Shown here: piece after piece, positions 1 to 12,050 of the stretch
How the letters are laid out: each line of letters begins with the position of its first letter
Numbering within the stretch: the first letter of the stretch is position 1
Assembly (NCBI GenBank): GCA_022695795.1
Contig: MU404096.1
Span: 186,001-250,000 of the forward strand
DNA from: Biscogniauxia marginata
Lineage: Eukaryota > Ascomycota > Sordariomycetes > Xylariales > Xylariaceae
Direction: 5' to 3'
Length of the DNA stretch: 64,000 bases
Position numbers and translations under genes: made by a program
The notes under the pieces: model-generated
Databases searched by the model: none
Told to the model about the DNA's origin: nothing
What the model saw: the letters and a program-made list of their open reading frames with translations, nothing else

Positions 1-913
1 CAAGGCAGTCCAGGTCCTTGCCGATAGTGGGATTGCGACTGGGGACTTCGCAATCACTAATAATACCTCTCAGAAGCCTCTAGAGCATGAGGCAGCTGTA
101 CTCGAGTCAACCGAGCCAAATGACCACCTCATTGCCGAGATTGTGGAAGATGCAAAGACCAATGGTGTCGACAAGGAAAATAGCGAAGGGCAGCACGTGG
201 CTGGGGATAATACTCGGGAATCAGCGGAGGGTGGTGCTGCAAATGCACCCAGCGACGACGACCAGTGGCTTGAATCGTACAAGAACATACCAGCCAATAG
301 ATTCCAGGTCTTCCCTCCAATTACTACTAGGCGTCCTGCCATGCCGCGGATGGGTTCGAGTATCGCCAGGCCACCGACATTACCCCGTGCTCCATCCTCG
401 ATAAGACGAACCCCGGCACAACCGCGGCCTAGACCACGCGCACGTCGGTCAACCGGGGGCACCAGCACGAGAAAAGCGGCTCCTAAGAAGACAAACAGTG
501 CGAAGCGTAAATCAGGCGGTACTGGAAGAGGACCTGGACGATGGCCAAAAGGCACCAAGAAAAGCGACTACGGAAACGCGGACAGTGGTCCTGGCCTACC
601 GCCGGCCTGGATTGAGAGGGAAAGGGAAAGGCTGGCAGCTTTGGCAACTACGAAGACAACGGAAGAGGCCGGGGCCCACGACACTGTCCAAGTGCAAGTC
701 AAAGACGCCAAAGGTCAGAAAGGCAAGCAGGTCCAGACAATAGCCGCTCGTTTCGAAGTCAAGGGTACCTCCCAGGAAGGTGGAAGTGCGCAATCCGGCG
801 ATGCTAGTGCAAGCAAGGCTCTAGTTGACAGCGAAGATGACGGGAGAGGTGAGCCTGTCGCCACGGAACAGAATGATGTAGATGCAGATGCCGAGGAAGA
901 CGACGATGAATGA
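1..913 (+). CDS. C-terminal part of an unrecognised basic/acidic, probably nuclear protein (5' end outside window)
   Basis: The reading frame is open from base 2 of the window and ends at the TGA at 911-913, so this is the last ~303 residues of a longer protein; the first internal Met is at 143. I do not recognise the family. The sequence is low in hydrophobic residues. A Pro/Arg-rich stretch comes first, then a Lys/Arg/Gly-rich stretch with an AT-hook-like core (GRGPGRWPKG), then a short charged helix candidate (WIERERERLAAL), and an Asp/Glu run at the C-terminus (AEEDDDE). That composition suits a chromatin-associated or other nuclear protein, for example a remodeller accessory subunit, but this is inference from composition only. 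No intron is needed in the visible part. A GGAC-type simple repeat follows directly after the stop. Confidence 0.6.
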   Translation, partial: KAVQVLADSGIATGDFAITNNTSQKPLEHEAAVLESTEPNDHLIAEIVEDAKTNGVDKENSEGQHVAGDNTRESAEGGAANAPSDDDQWLESYKNIPANRFQVFPPITTRRPAMPRMGSSIARPPTLPRAPSSIRRTPAQPRPRPRARRSTGGTSTRKAAPKKTNSAKRKSGGTGRGPGRWPKGTKKSDYGNADSGPGLPPAWIERERERLAALATTKTTEEAGAHDTVQVQVKDAKGQKGKQVQTIAARFEVKGTSQEGGSAQSGDASASKALVDSEDDGRGEPVATEQNDVDADAEEDDDE

Positions 914-1820
914 TGGACGGACGGGATGGACGGACGGGCAGACGGGTGGACGCTGTCGGGTTTTATAAACCGCTTGTAGATTCTGATAAATGTATTGTTA
1001 TGGAGGAATATCACGGCGTAAAAGACGGCCGGGCAAGCTCGTCACTGTGTTGTTCAAGAGCTTGGGCGTTCCTAAGGGACACATACTAAACCAACTGGTT
1101 TCTTGGGGGAGGGGAAACTATACTACTTTGATACCTCTTAATGGACGTTGAATTCTTTATGGAGATGACGAGTTCTTGTAACTCTGTAGGTAGTCAGTCA
1201 TTCGTGTGGGTGATGTGATATTCACACTTTTCTGCGTCGAGAGAAGATTGTGTAGGAAAGCGTATGTGTATTGTTTGAAATGCGTAAGTTTACCTAAGTA
1301 TATATCTAAATTTTAAAGCATTCGACTCATGAAATAGTTTTGTATTAGGTACTCATATATTTCACGTTTATTGATTTATCCCCATCTCCTATTCAGGTAC
1401 GTCCGTAGTGCGAGGACTTTAAGGTACCTTACACTAGATCGGAGTGCGGCTCCCCAGAATCTCTCCCCCCACGGGCCATCCATCCCTGCCGATTTCTGAT
1501 ACGTAGACTCCCTTAGCGCCCCTTTAGTGTCATGTCAACCCAAGCTTACCCTTGAAGGACCCTCTAATTAGCAACATCGGCTAATCGGAGACGCTTCTCT
1601 GTCCTTCTCATGCGTCCACCCAAAGAGTCCTACCACCCTGCCACCTTCACATCTACATATCTCAGTAAAGATCGATCGCTGATTTAACTGATATCATTTT
1701 CTTTCGCGGCGAGCTTATTCGCCCCCCGGATTGAAATTTCCTGGTTTGATCTAGTCCATGTATTATGGCCTCGCGGGTTCGAGGTGAGAAGCGTACTACC
1801 ATCAACCGGCAGCAGCCAAG
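914..1820. other. Intergenic: 3' flank of the first gene and promoter of the glutaminyl cyclase gene
   Basis: No supported gene. A GGACGGAC-like simple repeat covers about 913-950, followed by AT-rich DNA to ~1380 and a more mixed promoter-like stretch up to the next start codon. Confidence 0.6.
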
Positions 1821-3157
1821 ATGAAGCTCCAATATATGCATCCTTCCATATTAAATATCGCCGGCCGGGGTATCACCTGCACCCTCCAGGTCTTGATAGC
1901 ACAGCAGCTCCTAATCCTACCACTGCTGCTGTTTATCATCATCCCGCCTGCCGCCGCGTACACGGCGCTGTCGGATCACTTTCTCAAGCTCGTGCCGTCC
2001 GGCGATGCTGACTTCGACATCCAGAACGGCCGGCTCCTGGCGCCACTGCTGATCCCGCGCGTGGCCGGCACGCCGGGCCAGGAAGCGGCGCAGCGGCACT
2101 TCGTCGACTTCTTCTCCCGGGAGCTGCCCCAGTGGAGTGTCGAGTGGTACAACTCAACGTCGAAGACGCCCGTAACGGGTGACCGCGAGCTGCCGTTCGC
2201 GAACCTGCTGCTGAAGCGCGAGCCACCGTGGGTGCGCGAGGGCCAGGGCAGCCTGCTCACGCTCGTCGCGCACTATGACAGCAAGATTACTCCCGAGGGC
2301 TTCGTCGGCGCCACCGACAGCGCCGTGCCCTGCGCCATACTGATGCACGTCGCGCGGACCCTCGACGGGTACCTCACGCAGCTGTACGACGAGACAGCCG
2401 CGCTGGGGAAAGAGGGAGGCACCGTCGAGACGGACATGGGGGTGCAGATCCTGCTGCTAGATGGCGAGGAGGCGTTTCTGTCGTGGACGAGCACAGACTC
2501 GCTGTACGGGTCACGGTACGTACTACATTCTACGGGAATTTCTTTCCCTCCCTCTACCCCAGACAGGGAATAATAGCGGGAGAAACTTTGTTTGTTTTTG
2601 GTTCTGTATTTGTGTTTGCTAATAATATTCACAGAGCACTGGCCGAAGAGTGGGAGAACACGGCCAACCCGGCCATGTCGGGGTACCGCAACCCGCTAGG
2701 ACAGATCAGCATGTTCGTGCTGCTGGACCTGCTGGGCGCGGCCGAGCCGCGCGTGCTCTCGTGGTTCCAGACGACGCACTGGGCATACCAGGCTCTGGCC
2801 TCGGTCGAGCAGCGCATGCGCGCGCTCGGCCTACTCGAGTCGACGCCGAAGAAGCCGTTCCTCCCCGACGCGGACAAGAATCCCGGGAGCTTCGGCGGCA
2901 ACAACTACGTCCAGGACGACCACGTCCCGTTCATGGCCCGTGGCGTCCCCATCCTCCACGTCATCCCCACCCCCTTCCCCGCCTCCTGGCACAAGATGGA
3001 GGACGATGGCGAGCACCTTGATATGCCCACCGTGCGCGACTGGGCGCGCATCGCCACCGCGTTTGCGCTCGAGTGGCTCGATGTGATGGAGGTTGAGCCG
3101 AAGAGGGACGAAGGCGGCGGGTCGGCAAGGGCGGCGATGGCGGGAGAGATCCCGTGA
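1821..3157 (+). CDS. Glutaminyl-peptide cyclotransferase-like M28 metallopeptidase (two exons)
   Basis: Exons 1821-2515 and 2635-3157 join into 405 residues; the 119-bp intron has a GTACGT donor and TTCACAG acceptor, and the phases fit. The family converts N-terminal Gln of secreted peptides to pyroglutamate using one catalytic zinc. Visible signatures are LVAHYDSK, GATDSAVPCA (zinc Asp), LLLDGEEAF (zinc/catalytic Glu pair), DSLYGSR across the splice junction, and the C-terminal ILHVIPTPFPASWHK (zinc His and substrate-pocket Trp), all in the usual QC order. A hydrophobic segment at about residues 22-46, rich in Leu/Ile and ending in Ala, is a signal peptide or signal anchor, so the enzyme should act in the secretory pathway. 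The start was chosen because its Met has A at -3 and precedes the hydrophobic segment. The gene is strongly GC-rich at third positions. The alternative, a general M28 aminopeptidase, is less likely given the WHK end. Confidence 0.9.
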
Positions 3158-4785
3158 TGCTAGGTTAGGTTCGAGTTGGACATGTGTTGAGATAAATTTA
3201 GAGAAAAGAGACGAGTTTCAAAAATATTCTGAGGCGAATAGACTTGTGTCATATACCCTTTATAACCTTGAAAGTTATCTAGTTCTAAGTTAAGGCTTAG
3301 TTTTACCCGAGTCTTTCTTTCTTCCATGCACCTAGGTTCTTACTTGGGTAAGTTTTAGATCCTCTGTGGTTATGTTACTTGAAGGTAGGTTGGTCTAGCT
3401 AAGGGTATACCAAAGTCATGTTTCTTAGAGTTGTTCCTCCCTCAACCTTTAAGAGACTTCAATAGCCCTACGCTCGATAGAAACTTTCTTACAAGGTTGA
3501 AGAGCAAAAACAAAACCTTGAATTACATGCCGGGCCTAAATGTGCCGCTACCATGGTGATACATTTTCTAGAACAAAGAAGCACGGCCGAATGAAGCGAT
3601 TCGCGGCTGATACGCGTATGTGTAAGATAGCCCAGCGTAAGCAAATCACAGACTGAGCTCGGAGCTGACAAGCCCTGCCACAGAGGGGAACTTGTACAGC
3701 TCGATTATGCGTGCAGCAATCCGAGCCTATCGCATCTCGCAGATCTCGCCGCACCAATAGTGTCTGTAAGTTTATATTAGTACCTGGGAAGTACATGTAT
3801 GTACCAATAAACATGTTATCCGACAATGCAGGTTTATGGAATGATTTTGAGGGATCCACTCGGGCCTTACGTCATCACCAGCAGTACATAAAAATGAAAG
3901 GTCAGAAGGAAGAAGTGGAGCTGACAGCTGCTGTCGGCGCTGGCGCGTCACAATAGCCACCGGAGAGCCTGTGCGGAGAGGGGACCCGCTTTGTAGCATG
4001 TGCCTATGCCCCAAGTCGCCCCAAGCTGGCAAAGTCGCAAGATTGTTCATGTTCAACACTTTCACATCTACCAATGACTTGAATAGGAGAACAACCGATC
4101 TCCCATTTGATTGATGCGGTGCTGCAGCTTGGGAAACGGCCGGATATTCTAGTACTATTCTTTTCATTTTCACAATCGTCTTTCAGCCTCACTTTTCCGC
4201 CTTTCACTTTTTTCTTTTCCTTTGCAGCATTCCCCCTCTCGTCAGTCTCTCGTCTCGGTCTCCTTTTCCTTTATTACACTTTTCCCTGGTCTCCCGAGGA
4301 AGTACCGCTGCCAATATTTGGGCAGTACACGTACGTACGTAACTTAGCTGCGCTCATTCACTGTAGCGTACCAAGGTCACCGCCAAGGCGAGCCATTACG
4401 CCAGTCTTGATCAGCTTGGCTCCCCTCCCAACCTCATCATCCTCCTTCAACCACCAACCTCCATTGCGGCAAAAGGGACATTATCTTTTTTTGCGAATCG
4501 CACACCGCGAGCCAGGGGTTTCATCAATCAACTCTTGTGTCACCATCATTCCGCCTTCGCCCAGACCTCCCCGACAACTGCGCGCCGCCGTCTCTCCGAC
4601 AGAATAAATCCACTGGTTGGATTGCGCCCTCATTGCGCCCGCAACCGATCACGCAGCCGTCGCAGCCGTCGCCTCATCCCCATCCTCATCCTCATCCTTT
4701 CCCGACACGTGCCTAATAAAGCCGAATCACCCTCTGCGAACCCGTCGGCTCCTTTTCCCCAAGTTCTTCAACCACCACCGGCAAG
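3158..4785. other. Intergenic, including long pyrimidine-rich leader of the epsin gene
   Basis: No supported gene. From about 4130 to 4785 the plus strand is strongly pyrimidine-rich (CT tracts), as in promoters and 5' leaders of highly expressed fungal genes. The open frames here have no recognisable content and end before the epsin start. Confidence 0.6.
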
Positions 4786-6701
4786 ATGTCGAAGGTTATG
4801 AGAAGCGTCAAGAATGTCACCAAGGGCTATTCCACCGTCCAGGTCAAAGTGCGCGAAGGTCGGTCCACCCACCATCGCGCTTTCGAACAGCGCTCGGACG
4901 CTCTAATGAGAACGGAAGCTGATACTCTTCTGTAGCGACGAGTAACGACCCATGGGGCCCCACGGGGACGCAGATGAGCGAGATTGCTCAACTAACCTAC
5001 AATTCGTACGTTCCTGCCGCACCGACTACGAGCCGATCTGATTTCAATATTCTGACTGTCCGTCGTCTAGGTCAACGGAGTTCTATGACATTGTTGATAT
5101 GCTCGACAAACGTCTGAATGACAAAGGCAAGAACTGGCGGCACGTCTTGAAGGCCCTCAAAGTGCTGGATTATTGCCTTCACGAGGGGTCGGAGTTAATA
5201 GTTACCTGGTCCCGCAAGAACATCTACATTATCAAGACGCTACGCGAATTCGTCTACATCGACGAAGAGGGACGGGATGTTGGGCAAAACGGTACGTTCA
5301 GAAACGCGACACGGGACTGATCATTACTAAACGCCAACAGTGCGAGTTGCTGCGAAGGAACTGACATCTCTCATCCTGGACGAGGAGAGACTCCGCGCCG
5401 AGCGCAGCGACCGCAAGACATGGAAATCCCGCGTTACCGGGATCGAGGAGTTTGCTCCAGAAGGCGCTACTGTCCCCACCAACCGTCGACAGCGTTCCCA
5501 ACGATTCAGCGACGACGAGAACGATGCTGAATACAAGCTAGCCCTCGAGGCGAGTAAATATCAGGAGGAAGAGGACCGAAGGAAACGGGAGAGCCGGCAG
5601 GGCCATGGAGAGGAAGATGACGATTTGGCTAAGGCCATCAAGCTCAGCCAAGAAGAGGATGAGCGACGGAGACGGGAGTTGGAGGAAAATAACGCCAGGT
5701 CACTATTCGATAACGACACTACGCCGAGCACCGTGCCCCAGCCGACTGGTATGAATATGGGTTATCAACAGGGCAATAACGTCGACTGGCTCGGGAACCC
5801 AATCGACCAGAACCAGATATTGCAGGCTCAACCGACCGGCTACATGAACAACGCATACACCGGATACCCTACCAATGGCTACACAAACAATATGAATAAT
5901 GGTTACTCGAACGGCTTCAACCCTCAGCCAACCGGCATGTTCGACCCCTATGGCCAACAGAACAACCAGCCACAACAGCAGCAGTACCCAACGCTACAAG
6001 TGCAGCCGACTGGTTATAACCCTTATGCGCAACAGCAAGCATTCCAACCTCAGCAGACGGCTTCTCCTGCTCCCGAGCCAGTTGCTCAGCCCGGTAGCAA
6101 TAACCCTTGGGCTAGTCATAACGGTAATCAATCGGGCTTAAAACCAATGCCGACTGGCTCGAATAACCCATTTGCCTCCGGCTTCGGACGACCTCAGACA
6201 GCCAGGAACCCGCCGGTTCCAACTCTCAGCAGTCTACAAAGCCTTCCTGAACAGAAGACACTCCAGACGTACACCCCACCACCTCAGGCTAGCTTTAGTC
6301 AGCCACCACCTCCGCGTCCTTATAGCCAGCCCCAGCAACAGCAGCAGCCTCAGAAGCAGATGAGTGAACACGAACAACGACTCAATGCCCTCCTTGCTAG
6401 TGGCGACGGCATGGACACATTCGGAAACACCGGCGACCTCCGTATTCCCGCCCAGCATACGGCACCCGGAACGTTTGTCAACTCTGCTGGTGCGGGCGCT
6501 CAGAAGCTTACGACAGACGCTACGGGTAACAACCCCTTCCTCCGGTCACAGTTCACCGGCATGCCGCAGATTTCATACGGGCAGCAGATGCCCGCAGCTA
6601 CTGGGCCGGCCGGGATGAATGGGTACGGTGGAGGAAGCAACCCGTTTGCTGCCCGACCACAGCAGCAAAACACTCAGGCGCAAGATCTCATTCAGTTTTA
6701 G
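4786..6701 (+). CDS. Epsin-type ENTH-domain clathrin adaptor (Ent1/Ent2 homologue, four exons)
   Basis: Exons 4786-4858, 4936-5005, 5071-5291 and 5341-6701 give 574 residues; introns are 77, 65 and 49 bp and all phases agree. Residues 1 to ~150 form an ENTH domain (MSKVMRSVKNVTKGYS, STEFYDIVDMLDKRL, GKNWRHVLKALKVLDY), which binds PtdIns(4,5)P2 at the plasma membrane and starts membrane curvature in endocytosis. Two ubiquitin-interacting motifs follow, around EYKLALEASKYQ and LAKAIKLSQEED. The tail is Gln/Asn/Pro-rich with five PTG repeats and three NPF motifs (NNPFASG, NNPFLRS, SNPFAAR) that bind EH-domain proteins such as Ede1/Pan1. The last residues, DLIQF, are a C-terminal clathrin box. 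Domain order is complete for an epsin, so the call is secure; whether it is closer to Ent1 or Ent2 cannot be said, because filamentous fungi usually have one. Confidence 0.95.
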
Positions 6702-7239
6702 ATTTCTATTCTCTCGGATGACTAAAATACGGCGTCAATCGCGCGCTGCGCTCTTGATTACTCTTTTGTCTCGATATTACCCTTACACGCGTGAAATTTC
6801 CCCTATGTAGAGTAGGGAGAGAACGAAACCAAATGCATTCCAGTCTACCTAGTCGGGGGGATTACTACTACTTGGAACTCTCGGATTAGGACAGGACCGA
6901 CAGTCCGGAGTTCGGTTTAGTCGACCAGTCGGCATAATCCTACTCGACTTGGCAGGTAGGCTGTGCCGAACTAAGCCATTCCATACCTAGATAATGAAAA
7001 GGGAAAAAAATAATTTCTCGGGGGAGGGCGAGTAGGAGAAGTGGGAAGGGAACAACAGGAGAGAGTGGGAGGCATAGGAATGTTCATGTAGTTAGAGGGG
7101 GTTTTTTTTTGTCCCCCCAAAAAGTCTTTCCCTCTAAAGCTTTGTGAAATGGGACTACATCCGCATTCAAGCCAAAAACGCAATCCTGTATGTAATGTAC
7201 AAAACTCTTTTTTTTTCTTTTATTCTTCTTGTTATTCTT

Positions 7240-7271
7240 GACCTGACTTGACCTGACCTGACCTGACCTGA
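7240..7271. repeat. CCTGA tandem repeat
   Basis: Five to six near-perfect copies of the five-base unit CCTGA/TTGAC stand in tandem inside AT-rich intergenic DNA. Confidence 0.8.
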
Positions 7272-7984
7272 TCAAACTGGTGGTTCTTTTTGTTTGGAGT
7301 ATAAAGACAGAGATGAAAAAACTCGATTTAATTATTATATAGACATATCATACCCCCTTTTTTCGTTTTCCTTTTTTATTCCGTACTTTGGTTAATGAGA
7401 AATATTACTTTTCTGCGTACCCTTGCGACTAGACCTGTGGTTTTTTTCCCTTCCGGGTTGAAACTAATGAACTGTATCGAAAGACTTGTGTTTTATATAA
7501 ATTTTTAGTCCTTCGCTTTCGTAGAAATCCCAACGCTTTAAAGGTCCCCGAGGGCCCGGGTGAACAATGAAGACTAAAAAGTGATATTTCATGTTTAATA
7601 AGTTTAAGTTTTAATAGAAAATAAGGACTGAAGATAAGATCTTATTAGTAAGTATATATTTATCAGATCGGGTAAAAATAAGTAGTTATAATATTTCACG
7701 TTTTTGCCGCCTTGCATTTTTGATTTCGAGAACCCTTGTGTACGATTTGAAAATAATTTTCGATGCGCCGCCCTTATTTCTCTCCTTGTTCCTTATTCCT
7801 GTCCCGCCCTGCCTTACCTTACTCCCAAGAGGTAGCCAAGTCCCTAACTCCCTATTCACCCACCTACCATCCACTTACTCCTAACCCGCTGCCTTACATA
7901 CATACATACCGGTACTGGCCTAGGTTATTGTCTTAGGTAGGTAGGTACCCTCAACCTTGAAAGATACCCTTGGCTCTCCTGAAA

Positions 7985-8009
<25 letters not shown>
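7985..8009. repeat. Poly-C followed directly by poly-A tract
   Basis: Fourteen C residues are followed immediately by eleven A residues, then AAAAC repeats. Exact lengths are uncertain because homopolymers are prone to sequencing error. Confidence 0.8.
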
Positions 8010-8021
<12 letters not shown>

Positions 8022-8172
8022 GTACACGGAAATAAATAAATAAAAATACACGGTTTAAATACCTAAACGGTTTACTTCATCCCTCGCATCAGGTAGAAGA
8101 AGAAAAAGAAGCCAAAAGGGTTAAAAAACCAGAACCCAAGTCTTGAGGTATTGTGATTTTTTCTCCTTCTTC

Positions 8173-8195
8173 GGTTGGTTGGTTGGTTGGTTGGT
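8173..8195. repeat. GGTT tetranucleotide microsatellite
   Basis: About six uninterrupted copies of GGTT. Confidence 0.85.
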
Positions 8196-8513
8196 ATATA
8201 AAGTACGCAAAAAGTGTGTACAAACTTTGCTCCTCTCCACTCCTAGCTCTCATTTTCCCTCTTCATCTCTTCGAGAATTATTATGAAAAAAAAGTCAGGA
8301 TTTCGAATCGAAATTCCTCCTCTAGCCATCCTTGTCTCTCTTCGCTCAACTCCCGGGGGTGTTGGGTGCTAAGAGTTGTGGTTCTTTGATTGGAGAAGGG
8401 GGCAAAGGGGGGTTTGGAGAAAAATACCTAGGCAGAGGGGAGGATAGGGTAAAGGTAAGGTAGGCTCTTCACCAACGGCTGTTTCCCTTCTCTTTGCTTG
8501 CATGGTGATATAG

Positions 8514-8554
8514 TCGGTCGGTCGGTTGGTCGGTCGGTAGGTAGGTAGGTAGGC
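8514..8554. repeat. TCGG/TAGG tetranucleotide microsatellite
   Basis: Runs of TCGG grade into TAGG, with four perfect TAGG copies at the right end. Same family of units as the TAGGTA words scattered in other intergenic regions of this window. Confidence 0.85.
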
Positions 8555-8943
8555 GAGTGGATGGGTGCGTGGGTGGGTATCATTGGCTTGGTTCGAGGAG
8601 ATCAAGACACTGGGATCAAGACACCACTTCCTCCTCTTGACCCGTCTGGTCCGTCTCTCTTCCCCTTCTTCCTTTCCCTGGTGTTGCCTCTTCTTGGCTC
8701 GTCGCTTATAATTATATCGGGTGCTTCCTCCGCCTCGGGGTCTCCTCTTCCATCCCTAGACCAAACCACACCATCTCTGATCATGGGCCGAGGTGATCCG
8801 GGAGCCGGTAAGTACTTGGAACCCATACAAGTAATACACCACACGCCACCACGTTTGTTGTTGTTTACATCTCGTAATCCATTCATATCTCATCTCGATG
8901 TAACCAGAAGACACTATCCGTGATCTGCGATCGGATCACGGTG

Positions 8944-9811
8944 TCACCGATCGAGGAAGATGCCCACAAACTCCTCGCGGCTGACGCCGCCCTTCGCCTC
9001 GACGTCGAACTGCTCGATCATGCTGTGGAGCTCGTTGTCGGGCACGTCCTCGCCGAGCTCCTTGACGACGGCGCGCAGATCGTCCACGGTGATCACGCCC
9101 TTAGCGCCCTTGTCGAACAGGCTGAATGTCTTGAGCAGCTCCTCGCGCGGGTCCCGCGCGGCCACGTACTTGGCGGCGATGGCCTGGAACCCCTCGCGCG
9201 AGAGGCGCAGGTCGACGACCCCCGGGGCGCTGGACGGCGGCGGCTGGTTAGGCACGTGCGGTAGGGGCGTCCAGTTGGGCCGCGGGCGCGCCGCCGCCTT
9301 GAACGACGCGATCAGGTCCCCGCGCGACAGCGACGTGAAGCCCAGCGCCTGCAGCGCGTACCGGAACTCGGAAAAGTCGAGGTGGTCGTCCTTGTTCATG
9401 TCGAATAGGTGAAACTACAGGCGGCGCGACGAACGTTAGCCAACTCTGTCCTATGCTGCTTTATTCCGTTCCGAATCCACGGCGCGCGCACGCGCTTAGG
9501 AACCAGATAGCTCGTTGCTCCGTGCGGGCGATAGGGGGGAAAGCTCCATGAAGGTTGCGGAAGGGAAGAAGGAAGAGGGGGGGCGCAAAGAAATAGTAGG
9601 GCAGGATTCCACTTACGCAGTCATTGATCTCGTTCCTGTGCTCGTCACTGATCTGTTCCCACGGGTCCGCATGTTCGGGGTTCCGTGTCGGGGGTGCGAA
9701 GCGCGATCCCGGTCGAGTCGAGCCCGGGCGAACGGCCACGTTGTGCAGATTTCCTCCGGCGTAGTCATTCATGCTGCCGCTGGCATAGTTGTTCATCCCC
9801 GAGGCCATCAT
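8944..9811 (-). CDS. CDC31: Centrin / CDC31-like EF-hand protein (two exons)
   Basis: On the minus strand exon 1 is 9811-9617 and exon 2 is 9414-8944; the 202-bp intron has a GTAAGT donor and CTGTAG acceptor. The join restores the first EF-hand (EINDC + FHLFDMNKDDHLDFSEF). The product is about 221 residues: a Gly/Asn/Ser-rich N-terminus, EF-hand I with a full 12-residue loop (D-N-D-H-D-E at key positions), then a Pro-rich insertion (around PRPNWTPLPHVP) where loop II should be, then degenerate loops III (DKGAKGVITVDD) and IV (DVEAKGGVSREE). Centrins act at the spindle pole body and in TREX-2/NER complexes. The core (ALQALGF, FSLFD, ELGEDVPDNELHSMI) fits the centrin family rather than calmodulin. 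Start at 9811 (Met-Met) is the best guess; an in-frame Met at 9922 would add 37 Arg-rich residues. Confidence 0.8.
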
Positions 9812-12050
9812 TTCTCGTGTGCGGATGGCGCGCGCAGCCCTGCAGAAGCTACGGTTGTCTTTTTCCCGCGCCGGCGTCTTCCTTTCCCGGGAGGTTACTC
9901 GTGAACGGTGGGACTCGAGCACGCAAGATTGGCGGCGCGCTTGCTCTGTTGTGCGATTATCGGACTGTTTGGAGAAAGGAGATGCTGGCGATAGTGGTAC
10001 GGTCTCGCGGGCGATTGGAATAGAGAGAGAGGGTGGTTGGTAGGTACGCTGTTGGCGTGTAGGGGTTGTCTGTTCGAGAGGTGTGATATATCCAATTATA
10101 TAATAGAAACTGCAACGTCGCTCGTAGCTTTCGTTATATACAACGAATTGGCGAGCTCTAGGTCTTCAGCGTCCGGCAAAGGGGGGGAGCTTTACTTCAG
10201 CAGGTTGAAGCTGGTCGACGGGGATGCGCACAGATTCGTGGGTGATCGTCCAGAGAAGCTGCGTGAAGCAATTTCCATAGTAGCGTCGTCGCGATCATCA
10301 AATTACTTAATTATTTTTTACTCCCCTCTCTTTCAAGAGCAAGCAGAGCAGAATAACTCAGTAATGCCAATGGCGAATAGCTCAAAATTCATAAAGTCAA
10401 CAGTTTAGGTAGTTGGGGGGGTTTTTTTTTCGCAGCGACGGCGGCGGGTGCTGCATCGATTGTGTTTTCTCTCGCTCGTTCGATTCTGATTGGATCGCAA
10501 TTGAGTGGCTGGGGTGAGCAGCAACTGCTCTCTTCGCAGGCGCGTATAGCAGGGGATTGGTGGTACGTAGACCGCGATTCTGACCGCCGAGGAACCACTT
10601 CGGGTCGCGACTAGCGCGTAACCCTCAGCGTTAGGTAGGCACCTAAGAATTCATTGCTACATAGGTACTTTTATGCGCTAGCACTTGTTGCCAGCTGTGG
10701 GTACCTATACCTAGGTATGCAAACAATGATGTCTAGGTATGTACCTACCTTACTACATAATTACCCTAGAGATTCTGTATAGTACCTAAATAATATACAT
10801 GCAAAGCTTCAAAGGCGAACAATTAAGAAGAGAATTTTGGAGAGAAAAAAAAACAGAAGCTCCCTTTAAAAAAATCAGCTCCCAAAGTTAGCCGGAGTAA
10901 CTCGAGTCTAAACAGTGGTATGTAAGTCTTATGCTATGAATCAACCTTACGTAACTCGAGTCTGTCTTCATACAACCTGTAGGTATGTACATAGGCAGAG
11001 CTAATGCTAGGTAGGAATTAAAAGCTCCCTTGTAGGTACGGTGTGCAAACTGCGACATAGGTTCGGTGCCCCAAGCTCCCTTCTTAGGCAACAACCCCCA
11101 AATCTGCCTTGCTTAACAATCAATGGTGGTACGGAAGCTGTATGACTGCTAAGGACCGGCATATAAAAGATAGGCCACCACCTAGATTCCTCTCTGCTGC
11201 TTTCTCAGTTCTTTTATCTTCTTTATCACCAAGAAGCAAGACGTAGAATCGGAGTTCAGACTGTTAAGAAATCTGCATCACTTGCGCAGGCTTGACTTAG
11301 GTGTAGTGTAGGCAACTGACAAGGAAATTAATTCTACACTACCTTACGTACCTAAGCTCCCAAGTTATCGTATTTGTGACCTCGTGCAATCTGTACGTTT
11401 TTGTGCAGACATTTTTCTTATGCATGCGGCCTGGTAGGAACGGTCGAAGCACAGACCACCCTCCAGCCACATCTGCCAGTCCCCACCACCAGCAGAAATT
11501 CCGGAAGTGCACAAGTACTCAAAGAATTCCTCTCTCCTGGTCCACCTAAACTCTGCCAGCCGTGTCAATTCTCCTCTCGGAGCTACAGTCCAGTACCTTA
11601 CCTGATTTACCTGCCCGTCCTTAGGTACGCTTAACGTCACGAGCACGCGTTCTCCTGTCAACCTGCCAGAAAACTTTACTTCTGCCAGGCCTTCATTTGG
11701 CCATTGTTCTTTTCATCTCCCCATCGCACATTTCGACATCGTCTCCCTTCATCTAATTCGTCATACCACCCTGTCCCCGACGCCCTGACACCGGGTCGCG
11801 CAAAAAAAAAAAGTTCTACCCGTGTTGGCGATACTTCTTTTTGCGCACCTTTCGCCTCCCACAACTCGACATCGGTTCTTACATCCTCCGACAATTCCAT
11901 TGTTCGCTCTCTTCCATGTCTTCCTCCACTTAGGTCTCGTCTCACTACTACACCTTCGCCTACGCGTTCGACGCGCTACTCCCTAATCTCTCATCGGCCG
12001 TGCGCCTTCTCTCTCTCATCTAGAGAAGCATCCCATACGAAGCCGCTATC
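9812..12050. other. Divergent intergenic region between centrin and nucleoporin genes
   Basis: No supported gene in ~2.2 kb. TACCTA/TAGGTA words are dense at about 10630-10790 and 10980-11040. From about 11690 to 12050 the plus strand is pyrimidine-rich, consistent with the promoter and leader of the nucleoporin gene. ACGCGT occurs singly near 11645 and 11962, which is expected by chance. Confidence 0.6.

Larger units (their letters stand above)
6702..8943. other. Intergenic, rich in homopolymers and simple repeats
   Basis: About 2.2 kb between two converging 3' ends with no convincing gene. AT-rich, with poly-T runs, a CCTGA tandem repeat (7240-7271), a C14-A11 tract (7985-8009), a GGTT repeat (8173-8195) and a TCGG/TAGG repeat (8514-8554). 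A short frame at 8784-8807 followed by a GTAAGT donor is the only gene-like signal; see rejected items. Confidence 0.6.

Noticed and set aside
4107..4607. 166-codon frame upstream of the epsin gene
   Set aside because: It lies in the pyrimidine-rich leader; the composition (Phe/Ser/Pro/Leu) is what CT-rich DNA gives in any frame, and no domain is visible.
8561..8980. Short plus-strand gene (ATG at 8784, GTAAGT donor at 8808, CCAG acceptor at 8907)
   Set aside because: It would encode only ~34 residues, has no clear branch site, and overlaps the 3' end of the centrin gene on the other strand. The signals may be chance.
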